DNA of 64,000 nt from Haematococcus lacustris (lineage: Eukaryota; Chlorophyta; Chlorophyceae; Chlamydomonadales; Haematococcaceae). The stretch covers positions 8,651,256 to 8,715,255 of the forward strand of contig JASKMD010000006.1 of the NCBI GenBank assembly GCA_030144725.1, in the 5' to 3' direction. Below the pieces are notes generated by a model. That model had not been told where the DNA came from. It saw only the letters and a program-made list of their open reading frames with translations, and searched no databases. The translations under genes and the position numbers were made by a program. This document shows, piece after piece, positions 40,001 through 49,723 of the stretch; position 1 is the first letter of the stretch; each line of letters opens with the position of its first letter.

Positions 40001-43000
40001 AGCAGTAGCAGGGGCAGCAGCATCAGGGGCAGCAGCATCAGGGGCAGCAGCATCAGGGGCAGTAGCAACAGGGGCAGTAGCAACAGGGGCAGCAGCAACA
40101 GGGGCAGCAGCATCAGGGGCAGCAGCAGTAGCAACAGGCGCAGCAGCAGCAGGGGCAGCTGGGGCAGGTGCAGCAGCTGCAGGGGCAGGGGCGGCAGGGG
40201 CAGGGGCGGCAGGGGCAGATGGGGCAGGGGCAGCAGTAGCAGGGGCAGCAGCATCAGGGGCAGCAGCATCAGGGGCAGCAGCATCAGGGGCAGCAGCAAC
40301 AGGGGCAGCAGCGGCAGCAGCGGCAGCAGCAGCAGCAGCGGCAGCAGTGGCAGCAGCGGCAGCAGCGGCAGCAGCGGCAGCTGCAGGGGCAGGGGCAGCA
40401 GCAGCTGGGGCAGGGGCAGCAGTAGCAGGGGCAGCAGTAGCAGGGGCAGCAGCATCAGGGGCAGCAGCATCAGGGGCAGCAGCATCAGGGGCAGTAGCAA
40501 CAGGGGCAGTAGCAACAGGGGCAGCAGCAGCAGGGGCAGGGGCGGCAGGGGCGGCAGAGGCAGCAGGGGCAGGGGCAGCAGCAGCAGCGGCAGCAGCATC
40601 AGGGGCAGCCGAATCAGGGGCAGCAGCAGTAGCAGCAGGGGCAGCAGCAGCTGGGGCAGGGGCAGCAGAAGCAGGGGCAGCAGCATCAGGGGCAGCAGCA
40701 TCAGGGGCAGCAGCATCAGGGGCAGCAGCAGCAGGGGCAGCAGCAGCAGGGGCAGCAGCGGCAGCAGCGGCAGCAGCGGCAGCAGCGGCAGCAGCGGCAG
40801 GAGCGGCAGCAGCGGCAGCAGTAGCAACAGGGGCAGCAGCAGCAGGGGCAGCTGGGGCAGGTGCAGCAGCTGCAGGGGCAGCAGCAGCAGCAGCAGGGGC
40901 AGGGGCGGCAGAGGCAGCAGGGGCAGGGGCAGCTTGGGCAGGGGCAGCAGTAGCAGGGGCAGCAGCAGCAGGGGCAGCAGCATCAGGGGCAGCAGCAGTA
41001 GCAACAGGGGCAGCAACCGCAGCAGCAGGGGCGACAGGGGCAGGGGCAGCTGCAGCTGCAGCAGCAGCGGCAGCAGCAGCGGCACCAGCACAGCAGGGGC
41101 AGCAGCACCTGGAGCAGCGGCAGCAGCGGCAGCAGCAGCAGGGGCAGGGGCAGCTGGGGCAGGGGCAGCTAGGGCAGGGGCAGCAGTAGCAGGGGCAGCA
41201 GCAGCAGGGGCAGCAGCATCAGGGGCAGCAGCAGTAGCAGCAGGGGCAGCAGCAGCAGCAGCAGGGGCGGCAGGGGCAGCAGGGGCAGCTAAGGCAAGGG
41301 CGGGGGCAGCAGTAGCAGGGGCAGCAGCAGCAGCGGCAGCAGCAACAGGGGCAGCCGAATCAGGGGCAGCAGCAGCTGGGGCAGGGGCAGCAGCATCAGG
41401 GGCAGCAGCATCAGGGGCAGCAGCATCAGGGGCAGCAGCAGTAGCAACAGGGGCAGCAGCAGCAGGGGCAGCTGGGGCAGGTGCAGCAGCTGCAGGGGCA
41501 GCAGCAGCAGCAGGGGCAGGGGCGGCAGAGACAGCAGGGGCAGCAGCAGCTGGGGCAGGGGCAGCAGTAGCAGGGGCAGCAGCATCAGGGGCAGCCGAAT
41601 CAGGGGCAGCAGCAGTAGCAACAGGGGCAGCAGCAGCAGGGGCAGGGGCGGCAGGGGCAGCAGGGGCAGCAGCAGCTGGGGCAGGGGCAGCAGTAGCAGG
41701 GGCAGCAGCATCAGGGGCAGCAGCATCAGGGGCAGCAGCATCAGGGGCAGCAGCAGTAGCAACAGGCGCAGCAGCAGCAGGGGCAGGTGCAGCAGCTGCA
41801 GGGGCAGGGGCGGCAGGGGCAGAAGGGGCAGATTGGGCAGGGGCAGCAGCATCAGGGGCAGCAGCATCAGGGGCAGCAGCATCTGGGGCAGCAGCATCAG
41901 GGGCAGCAGCAACAGGGGCAGCAGCGGTAGCAGCGGTAGCAGCGGCAGCAGCGGCAGCAGCGGCAGCAGCGGCAGCAGTGGCAGCAGCGGCAGCAGCGGC
42001 AGCAGCGGTAGCAGCGGTAGCAGCGGCAGCAGCGGCAGCAGCGGCACCAGCGGCACCAGCGGCAGCAGCGGCACCAGTGGCAGCAGCGGCAGCAGCGGCA
42101 GCTGCAGGGGCAGGGGCAGCAGCAGCTGGGGCAGGGGCAGCAGTAGCAGGGGCAGCAGCATCAGGGGCAGCAGCATCAGGGGCAGCAGCAGTAGCAACAG
42201 GCGCAGCAGCAGCAGGGGCAGCTGGGGCAGGTGCAGCAGCTGCAGGGGCAGGGGCGGCAGGGGCAGAAGGGGCAGGGGCAGATTGGGCAGGGGCAGCAGT
42301 AGCAGGGGCAGCAGCATCAGGGGCAGCATCATCTGGGGCAGCAGCATCAGGGGCAGCAGCAACAGGGGCAGCAGCGGTAGCAGCGGCAGCAGCGGCAGCA
42401 GCGGCAGCAGCGGCAGCAGCGGCAGCAGTGGCAGCAGCGGCAGCAGCGGCAGCAGCGGCAGCTGCAGGGGCAGGGGCAGCAGCAGCTGGGGCAGGGGCAG
42501 CAGTAGCAGGGGCAGCAGCATCAGGGGCGGCAGCATCAGGGGCAGCAGCAGCAGGGGCAGCAGCAGTAGCAACAGGGGCAGCAGCAGCAGGGGCAGGTGG
42601 GGCAGGTGCAGCAGCTGCAAGGGCAGCAGCAGCAGCAGCAGCAGCAGGGGCAGGGGCGGCAGAGGCAGCAGGGGCAGCAGCAGCTGGGGCAGGGGCAGCA
42701 GTAGCAGGGGCAGCAGCATCAGGGGCAGCCGAATCAGGGGCAGCAGCAGTAGCAACAGGGGCAGCAGCAGCAGGGGCAGGGGCGGCAGGGGCAGCAGGAG
42801 CAGCAGCAGCTGGGGCAGGGGCAGCAGTAGCAGGGGCAGCAGCATCTGGGGCAGCAGCATCAGGGGCAGCAGCAACAGGGGCAGCAGCGGTAGCAGCGGT
42901 AGCAGCGGCAGCAGCGGCAGCAGCGGCAGCAGCGGCAGCAGCGGCAGCAGCGGCAGCAGTGGCAGCAGCGGCAGCAGCGGCAGCTGCAGGGGCAGGGGCA

Positions 43001-44594
43001 GCAGCAGCTGGGGCAGGGGCAGCAGTAGCAGGGGCAGCAGCATCAGGGGCAGCAGCATCTGGGGCAGTAGCATCAGGGGCAGCAGCAACAGGGGCAGCAG
43101 CGGTAGCAGCGGCAGCAGCGGCAGCAGCGGCAGCAGCGGCAGCAGCGGCAGCAGTGGCAGCAGCGGCAGCAGCGGCAGCAGCGGCAGCTGCAGGGGCAGC
43201 AGCAGCTGGGGCAGGGGCAGCAGTAGCAGGGGCAGCAGCATCAGGGGCAGCCGAATCAGGGGCAGCAGCAGTAGCAACAGGGGCAGCAGCAGCAGGGGCA
43301 GGGGCGGCAGGGGCAGCAGGGGCAGCAGCAGCTGGGGCAGGGGCAGCAGTAGCAGGGGCAGCAGCATCAGGGGCAGCAGCATCAGGGGCAGCAGCATCAG
43401 GGGCAGCAGCAGTAGCAACAGGCGCAGCAGCAGCAGGGGCAGGTGCAGCAGCTGCAGGGGCAGGGGCGGCAGGGGCAGCAGCATCAGGGGCAGCAGCATC
43501 AGGGGCAGCAGCATCTGGGGCAGCAGCATCAGGGGCAGCAGCAACAGGGGCAGCAGCGGTAGCAGCGGCAGCAGCGGTAGCAGCGGCAGCAGCGGCAGCA
43601 GCGGCAGCAGCGGCAGCAGCGGCAGCAGCGGCAGCAGTGGCAGCAGCGGCAGCAGCGGCAGCTGCAGGGGCAGGGGCAGCAGCAGCTGGGGCAGGGGCAG
43701 CAGTAGCAGGGGCAGCAGCATCAGGGGCAGCAGCATCTGGGGCAGTAGCATCAGGGGCAGCAGCAACAGGGGCAGCAGCGGTAGCAGCGGCAGCAGCGGC
43801 AGCAGCGGCAGCAGCGGCAGCAGCGGCAGCAGTGGCAGCAGCGGCAGCAGCGGCAGCAGCGGCAGCTGCAGGGGCAGCAGCAGCTGGGGCAGGGGCAGCA
43901 GTAGCAGGGGCAGCAGCATCAGGGGCAGCCGAATCAGGGGCAGCAGCAGTAGCAACAGGGGCAGCAGCAGCAGGGGCAGGGGCGGCAGGGGCAGCAGGGG
44001 CAGCAGCAGCTGGGGCAGGGGCAGCAGTAGCAGGGGCAGCAGCATCAGGGGCAGCAGCATCAGGGGCAGCAGCATCAGGGGCAGCAGCAGTAGCAACAGG
44101 CGCAGCAGCAGCAGGGGCAGCTGGGGCAGGTGCAGCAGCTGCAGGGGCAGGGGCGGCAGGGGCAGAAGGGGCAGGGGCAGATTGGGCAGGGGCAGCAGTA
44201 GCAGGGGCAGCAGCATCAGGGGCAGCAGCATCTGGGGCAGTAGCATCAGGGGCAGCAGCAACAGGGGCAGCAGCGGTAGCAGCGGCAGCAGCGGCAGCAG
44301 CGGCAGCAGCGGCAGCAGCGGCAGCAGTGGCAGCAGCGGCAGCAGCGGCAGCAGCGGCAGCTGCAGGGGCAGGGGCAGCAGCAGCTGGGGCAGGGGCAGC
44401 AGTAGCAGGGGCAGCAGCATCAGGGGCGGCAGCATCAGGTGCAGCAGCATGAGGGGCAGTAGCAACAGGGGCAGCAGCAGCAGGGGCAGGGGCAACATCA
44501 GGGACAGCAGCTGCAGTGGGAGCAGCAGTAGCAACAGCGGCAGCAGGGGCAGCTGGGGCAGGGGCAGCGGCAGCAGGGGCAGCAGCAGGGGCAG
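37085..44594. repeat. 7.5-kb G-rich CAGGGG/CAG minisatellite
   Basis: Built of CAGGGGCAG, CAGCAGCATCAGGGG (15 bp), AGCAGCGGC and CAGCTGGGGCAGGGG words. They are arranged in larger units: the block around CAGCTGCAGGGGCAGGGGCA followed by a CATCTGGGG variant recurs near 42981, 43661 and 44360, and the AGCACCTGGAGCAGCGGC block near 39548 recurs near 41105. Nearly all word lengths are multiples of three, so most frames on both strands stay open for hundreds to more than a thousand codons (Ala/Gly, Ser/Gly/Arg, Leu/Pro, Ala/Pro). I treat these as artefacts of the repeat. The plus strand has almost no T and many GGGG runs. Confidence 0.93.
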
Positions 44595-44837
44595 TGAAAG
44601 AGAAAGAGGCCCTCGCTAAGAGGCAGCGCTTCACCGGACAAACACAGTTACACACTATAGCAAGTATGAAGCCCACCTGAAAGAGAAAGAGGCCCTCGCT
44701 AAGAGGCAGCGCTTCACCGGACAAACACAGTAAAGCACTACGTCACTGAGCGGAGCCTAAACAGAAGTCACACTTAAGATACAGTTAGCTCAACCCTTGA
44801 TGGACTGGCTGAACCTAGCATGCCTTGCTCCAACACA
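44595..44837 (-). repeat. Copia 3' LTR
   Basis: Read on the minus strand it starts TGTGTTGGAG just after the purine tract GGCCTGAGGGGG and ends TCTCTTTCA, so it is TG...CA. It contains nearly two copies of an 83-bp unit (TGAAAGAGAAAGAGGCCCTC on plus, at 44595 and about 44678). Confidence 0.75.
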
Positions 44838-44894
44838 CCCCCTCAGGCCAGGCCATCAGACCTCACAACTTAAACTGAACAGCAAAGCCACTGG

Positions 44895-46329
44895 GTCTCA
44901 GTCCTACGTCAGAGCTTCACCATCCCCATACCAGCCTTGCAAAACTCAAACTTGACAGAAGGCAGAGCCTTGGTGAACACATCAGCCACATTGGCTGCAG
45001 AGCCACAGAACTTGAAGCTCACCACGCGCCACCCGCTCATGCACAAAATGATGCAGGACATCAATGTGCTTAGAACGAGCAGATGCAATGGGATGCTTGA
45101 CCAGAGTGAGAGCAGCCTCATTGTCACACATGATGGTGAGAGGCTGCACCACAGCAGACAGATCAGCCAACACACCCCGCAGCCACAGACCCTCCTTCCC
45201 TGCTGCTGAGCATGCCATATACTCAGACTCGGTGGTGCTTGCTGCGACTGTGGGCTGCCGGCGGCTCGACCAGGACACTGCACCCCCATGCAGCATAAAC
45301 ACATGCCCCGTGGTGCTGCGGCGGGTATCTGTGTCACCGGCAAAGTCGGCGTCACAGAATCCCACCAGCCCAGCTGAGGCCCCATACATCAACCCCATGG
45401 CTGCTGTGTCAGCCACATAGCGCAGCACCCCGCGCAGACCCCGCCAGTGCTCCTTGGTAGGAGCAGACATGAACTTGGCGAGCACCCCCACAGCATGTGC
45501 AATGTCTGGCCGTGACACCACAACCAAGTGCTGCAGACTGCCGATCACTTCTGCAAAGCTGTGACCCCCCTCTGACTGCTGCTGCACCCCTTCCCGCTTC
45601 AGTGGCACAGCCCGGGGTCTGCTGTCAGCCGGGCCATAGCGGTCTACCACGGACAGAGCGTACTGCTCCTGGTCAACACCAGCTGACGGGCAGCACGGTC
45701 CCGGCTGATGCGCATGCCCAGAAACTGCTCCACAGGCCCCAGCTGATGGATATCAAACACAGCTGCCAGCTGCTGCTTGACCCACTCGAGCGTCCCCATG
45801 TCCCCCTTGCTGACTGCTAGCAGGCAGTCGTCGACATAGACTGCCAACAGCACCTTGCTGCTGCCCCGCATCATAGTGAACAGGCAGCTGTCTGCAGCTG
45901 AGGCTGTGAAACCCAGCTGCTCCAGCTCCTCCTTAAGACACGCATGCCAGGCACGCGGGGCCTGGCGCAGGCCATAGAGAGCACGGTGGAGGCGGCAGAC
46001 CCGCCCCGAGCCATCCTCATACTCGGCAGGCTGGTGCATTTAGATGACCTCTTCAAGCCTGCCATTGAGGAAGGCTGTCTTGACATCCAAATGCTCTAGC
46101 TCCATGTCCTCAGCTGCTGCTACAGCTAGCAGGGCCCGTACCGGGGCATGCAGCTCATGGAGAACCCCTTGACCACCAGCCTTGCCTTGAACCGCACTAT
46201 GCTGCCCCGCCCATCCCGCTTGACTGAAAACACCCAGCGGTTATCCAGGGGACGACACCCCTCGGGCAGCTCAACTAGCTCCCAAGTGCCATAGCTCAGC
46301 AACGACTGCATCTCCTCATCAGCAGCCAA
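44895..46329 (-). pseudogene. Copia reverse transcriptase and RNase H remains
   Basis: Minus-strand pieces in order: an N-terminal RT block (DNRWVFSVKRDGRG, FKARLVVKG), then, after a frame slip near 46150, a block with a stop at about 46039, then LYGLRQAPRAWHACLKEELE and LLAVYVDDCLLA (the YVDD active site is intact). RNase H follows with RPDIAHAVGVLAKFM, GFCDADFAGDTDTRRSTTGH, TESEYMA and MCDNEAALTLVKHP, ending in a shifted frame. Three or more lesions make it non-functional. The RT and RNase H order is that of copia. Confidence 0.88.
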
Positions 46330-46554
46330 TGACCACTGCTCTTACTGCAGCCCAGCCAAAGCCTCCTCAATGGTAGCTGGAATTGATGGCCCTTCTGCAG
46401 GAAGCTCTGCCACAGCCACAGATCTGACACCGGCGAACTCAGGCTGAATACCCCGCAGCCGGCTGGATTGGCGCAGGAGGTTTGCAGCACCACTACCTTC
46501 CCCACCTGCTGCAACCGCTGCGCCTCTGCCAACAGCCTCTGTGCCCCCACCACT

Positions 46555-46785
46555 ACCTGCCAGCCCCTGCGCTGCTGCTGCTGCCAGCCCCAGCGTAGCT
46601 GCCGATGCCAGCCCCTGCGTTGCTGCCGCTGCCAGCCTCTGCGCTGCTGCCGTTGCCAGCCCTTGCATTGTTGCCGCTGCCAACCCCTGCGCTGCTGCCG
46701 CTGCCAGCCCCTGCGCTGCTGCTGCTGCCAGCCCCTGCGCTGCTGCCACTGTCAGCCTCTGCGCTGCTGGTTGCACCACCTGGTG
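46555..46785. repeat. 24-bp tandem repeat in the copia linker
   Basis: GCCAGCCCCTGCGCTGCTGC-like units repeat about nine times, giving an eight-residue Ala/Gln/Gly/Leu repeat on the minus strand between the integrase and RT regions. It may be a local expansion of a flexible linker. Confidence 0.8.
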
Positions 46786-47027
46786 GTGCTGGCGCGCGCT
46801 CTAGTGGAGCTGGTACAGCTGCTGGCGGTGCAGGCAACTGCACCTCAACCGGCACATGCACAGCATGCGGCACCGGCACCCCCGGCTCTGGCTCAGGCTG
46901 TGGCAAGAGCATGGCCAGATCTGCCTCCTGGGTGGGCGGCCCCCGGTCAAGCTCATCGAACACCACGTCCTTGGTGATCAAGAGCTTGCCACCAGGTAGC
47001 AGCACCTGGTAAGCCTTGCTGCTCAGC

Positions 47028-48039
47028 TCATATCCCACAAACACCCCTGCACCGCTTTACTGCCCAGCTTGCTGCGCATGTGCTCGGGCACGTGGGCATA
47101 CGCCCGTGCCCCGAACACCCGCAACGACAGATCGGGCCGCACCCCCTAGAACAGCTCCCAGGGAGTGCCCGCCTTGCTTCGCACCGGGGACAGGTTGCGC
47201 ACATAATTGGCAAAGCGCAAGGCATAGGGCCAGAAGTTGACTGAGAGCCCACTGCTGTACAGCAGGCACCGACCTTTCTCAAACAGCGTGCGGTTTAGGC
47301 GTTCTGCGCTGCCATTCTGCTGCGGGCTGTACGGGGCGGTCTGCTAATGGATGATGCCTTTCCCACTGAGGAAATCCCTTACAGCCTGGTTGACATACTC
47401 AGTCCCCCGGTCGCTGCGCAACACCTTGACCTTGCGGCCCCCCTGTGTCTCAAACCACTCGACTGCATCCCTGATGGCTGCTGGCACCTCTGACTTGGCC
47501 TTGAGAAGGGCGATGAGTGACAGCCCACTGTGCTCATCAAGGAAGGTGAGCACAAAGCAGTAGCCAGCAGCATTGGGAATGCGGAGGGGACCGCACACAT
47601 CAGTGTGCACAAGGTCGCAGGGTGCCGCAACCCGGGCAGCAAGGGAGGGCAGCGTGTCGGCTACACGCCGGTGCAGCTTGCCCGCCCTTGACCAGCTCCC
47701 CCTTGCTGGACACCATGGTGATGGTGTCAGCTGTTTGCCTGATCTCCCAGCCCTTCTGAGCTGCTGCGAGGGTGGAGAAATAGTTGGTGCTGCCTCAGGA
47801 GCCCACAACACATCCTGCAGCTCCATCCTCACCCCATCCACTACCAGCCGCACCCTGCCCTTCCCATGGGCATACCGTTGCACTGAGCTCTTGCCCAGCC
47901 CCATAGGGACTGACTGCGCAAACCCTTGATACCCATGCAGCAAGGAGCGCTCAGGGGTGATGTGGTGACTAGCCCCAAAATCTGCTACCCACACCCTCAT
48001 GCTGCTGTCCAGCTGCTGGGTAGAGGCAACAGCTAGCAA
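47028..48039 (-). pseudogene. Copia protease and integrase remains
   Basis: Minus strand: the protease start MRVWVADFGASHH has D-F-G where active copia proteases have D-S-G or D-T-G. A GAG-pre-integrase piece follows, then integrase DLVHTDVCGPLRIPNA, LTFLDEHSGLS and VLRSDRGTEYVNQ (two of the three catalytic acids). A TAG near 47346 separates these from the piece carrying SPQQNGSAERLNRTLF (the third acid), and a further stop lies near 47148. The C-terminal part (LRVFGARAYAHVPEHMRSKL) is in place. Confidence 0.85.
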
Positions 48040-49189
48040 GGCTGGCTCTGCAGCTGGCTTAGGGGCAAGAGATGCTTGTCGACCACACAGGGCAGCATTG
48101 GGGAGAGCCCTACAGCATGGCTCCTGCAGCAGTTCATGTCCCCACAGCTGACCACACTGCCCCCTTCTGCGCTGCAGTTGTGCACCTCAGCCCCACCCAC
48201 TCCCACACCTGCCTCAGCAGGCATGCAGGCAGGCAAGGGGGGGGCTGCGCCAACCACATGGCTGAGTGTGCCCGCATGCACAGCAGCGAGGGTGACACTC
48301 GACAACCCTGCTGACCCACTGTTGTTCTTGCTTGCACCAGCCCAACCACCCGCACCACCCCCGCTTGCACCACCACCCTCACCACCAGCCCCACGCCCCG
48401 CCATACCACCATCTAGTGCGGGGTCTGGGCAGTCTCGTGCGTAGTGGCCACGCTTGCCACATTTGAAGCACTTGACGTTGGCGGCTGCCCGTGGGCGTGG
48501 CGGTGCAGTTGAGGATGAGGAGGAGGCTGCCGGCACGGCAGCCGGCTGCGTGCGGCTGCTGCTGCCACCGCTGCTGCTGCTGCCATCCCCACCACCCCCA
48601 CCACCCCCACGCCCCGGAGACGCACTGCAGCCAGCTGGGCTGACACTTCAGCCTGCTGCGCACGGGGTTGTGCAATCTGCAGCGTGCGCTTGACTTCGGT
48701 GAGGGAGAGTGGGGAGCGCAGGGACCCAAATGTGATGAAGTCCCTTGCATTCTCATACTGCGGCAAGGGAGGCATAGCCTTCAACAAGGCCATGACCTGC
48801 TGGGGCTCGCTAACTTGCTCCTTGACCGCTGCCAGTTGCCACACAATCTCCAGCAGCCTGCTATGCACCTGCCCCACAGTCTCACCGGGCTGCATCTGCA
48901 AGCTGTTGAGCTGCTCCCACAGCTGATAGCTGTCCGGCTGCTGGTCCGCCAGCAGGGCTTTCCAGGCTGCAGGTGCTGTCTCATACGCATACGCTCGTTC
49001 ACAACGAACTGGGTCCGTGTCCTCGCCAACCACTGCCTTCCACAGCCCGGCCAGCCTCAACTGGCCCATTGCCCCATGTCGCCACTCGATAAACGAAGTG
49101 GCTTCATTCAGGGGCAACGGCTGTGGCATAACGAGCGCCATCTGTGGCTGCTCGGCTGGAGCGCTGACGTCTGCCTCTGACTTTACCAT
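48033..49189 (-). pseudogene. Copia gag remains with CCHC knuckle
   Basis: From ATG at 49189 (MVKSEADVSAPAEQ) the frame carries a copia-type gag (UBN2-like) with NEATSFIEWRHGAMGQLRLA, WEQLNSLQM and VMALLKAMPP. A frame slip near 48600 puts the zinc knuckle (VKCFKCGKRGHYARDCPDP, Cys-Cys-His-Cys) into another frame at 48536-48033. A Gly/Ala-rich expansion lies at the slip. Confidence 0.83.
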
Positions 49190-49216
49190 CCGCACCCGTG
49201 CGGTGGGCCCATAACC

Positions 49217-49366
49217 TGAAAGAGAAAGAGGCCCTCGCTAAGAGGCAGCGCTTCACCGGACAAACACAGTTACACACTATAGCAAGTATAAAGCCCACCT
49301 GAAAGAGAAAGAGGCCCTCGCTAAGAGGCAGCGCTTCACCGGACAAACACAGTTACACACTATAGT
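49217..49366 (-). repeat. Copia 5' LTR, truncated
   Basis: About 150 bp that match the 3' LTR's downstream part: two 83-bp units from 49217 and 49300. The second keeps TTACACACTATAG, which the 3' LTR lacks at the same place, so the unit number differs between the LTRs. The upstream LTR part beginning TGTGTTGG is missing. Confidence 0.75.
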
Positions 49367-49509
49367 ATGTTTGAGGTATAGGGAAAATATAGGCGTCAAT
49401 AGCCTCCGGCCCCTGGCGTCGGTCTCGAGCGTTCACTCGGAACTGCTTCGGCCTCGGTCGTTTACAAACCCGGAAAAGGTTCGGTGTTGCAGTTATCCTC
49501 ATCGTAACA

Positions 49510-49665
49510 AGGGCAACCGACGGCTAATTATGTCCTAACCGTCAATTATAGGCAACCGTCACTTATAGGCAACCGTCAATTATAGCTAACCGTCAATTAT
49601 AGCTAACCGCCAATTATAAGCAACCGCCAATTATGCTTAAGCGCCAACTACACGCAAACGTCAAT
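49510..49665. repeat. 18-bp subterminal tandem repeat, copy A
   Basis: (G/C)(C/T)AACCG(T/C)CAATTATA(G/A) repeats about eight times just inside the left inverted end. The same array stands at 53140-53295 and 60990-61145 in the other copies. It may be a binding site for the recombinase. Confidence 0.85.
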
Positions 49666-49723
49666 CATAACCTTCCATCTCTTCAAGCCCTCACGCATCA
49701 TCCTGCCACCCTCACCATGACTA

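Larger units (their letters stand above)
44595..49366 (-). mobile_element. Ty1/copia retrotransposon, decayed
   Basis: Minus-strand gag, protease, integrase, reverse transcriptase and RNase H remains lie in copia order between a left 3' LTR and a shortened right 5' LTR. The left boundary abuts the G-rich minisatellite. The right boundary at about 49366 is where the LTR-derived tandem stops and a 40-bp spacer leads to the recombinase array. Many stops and frame slips make it inactive. GGTTATGGGCCC (minus, 49216-49205), next to the 5' LTR, may be the primer-binding site. Confidence 0.88.

Noticed and set aside
37097..44724. Frames of 800 to 1,765 codons (Leu/Pro, Ala/Pro, Ala/Gly, Ser/Gly)
   Set aside because: The same DNA is open in most frames on both strands because the repeat words are multiples of three; there is no domain, no intron and no credible start. 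One frame even begins inside a copia LTR.
49104..49346. Minus-strand frame beginning MSGEALPLSEG, shared with the frame starting at 44724
   Set aside because: Both starts lie in the duplicated LTR unit; the shared protein start is LTR sequence, not a gene family.
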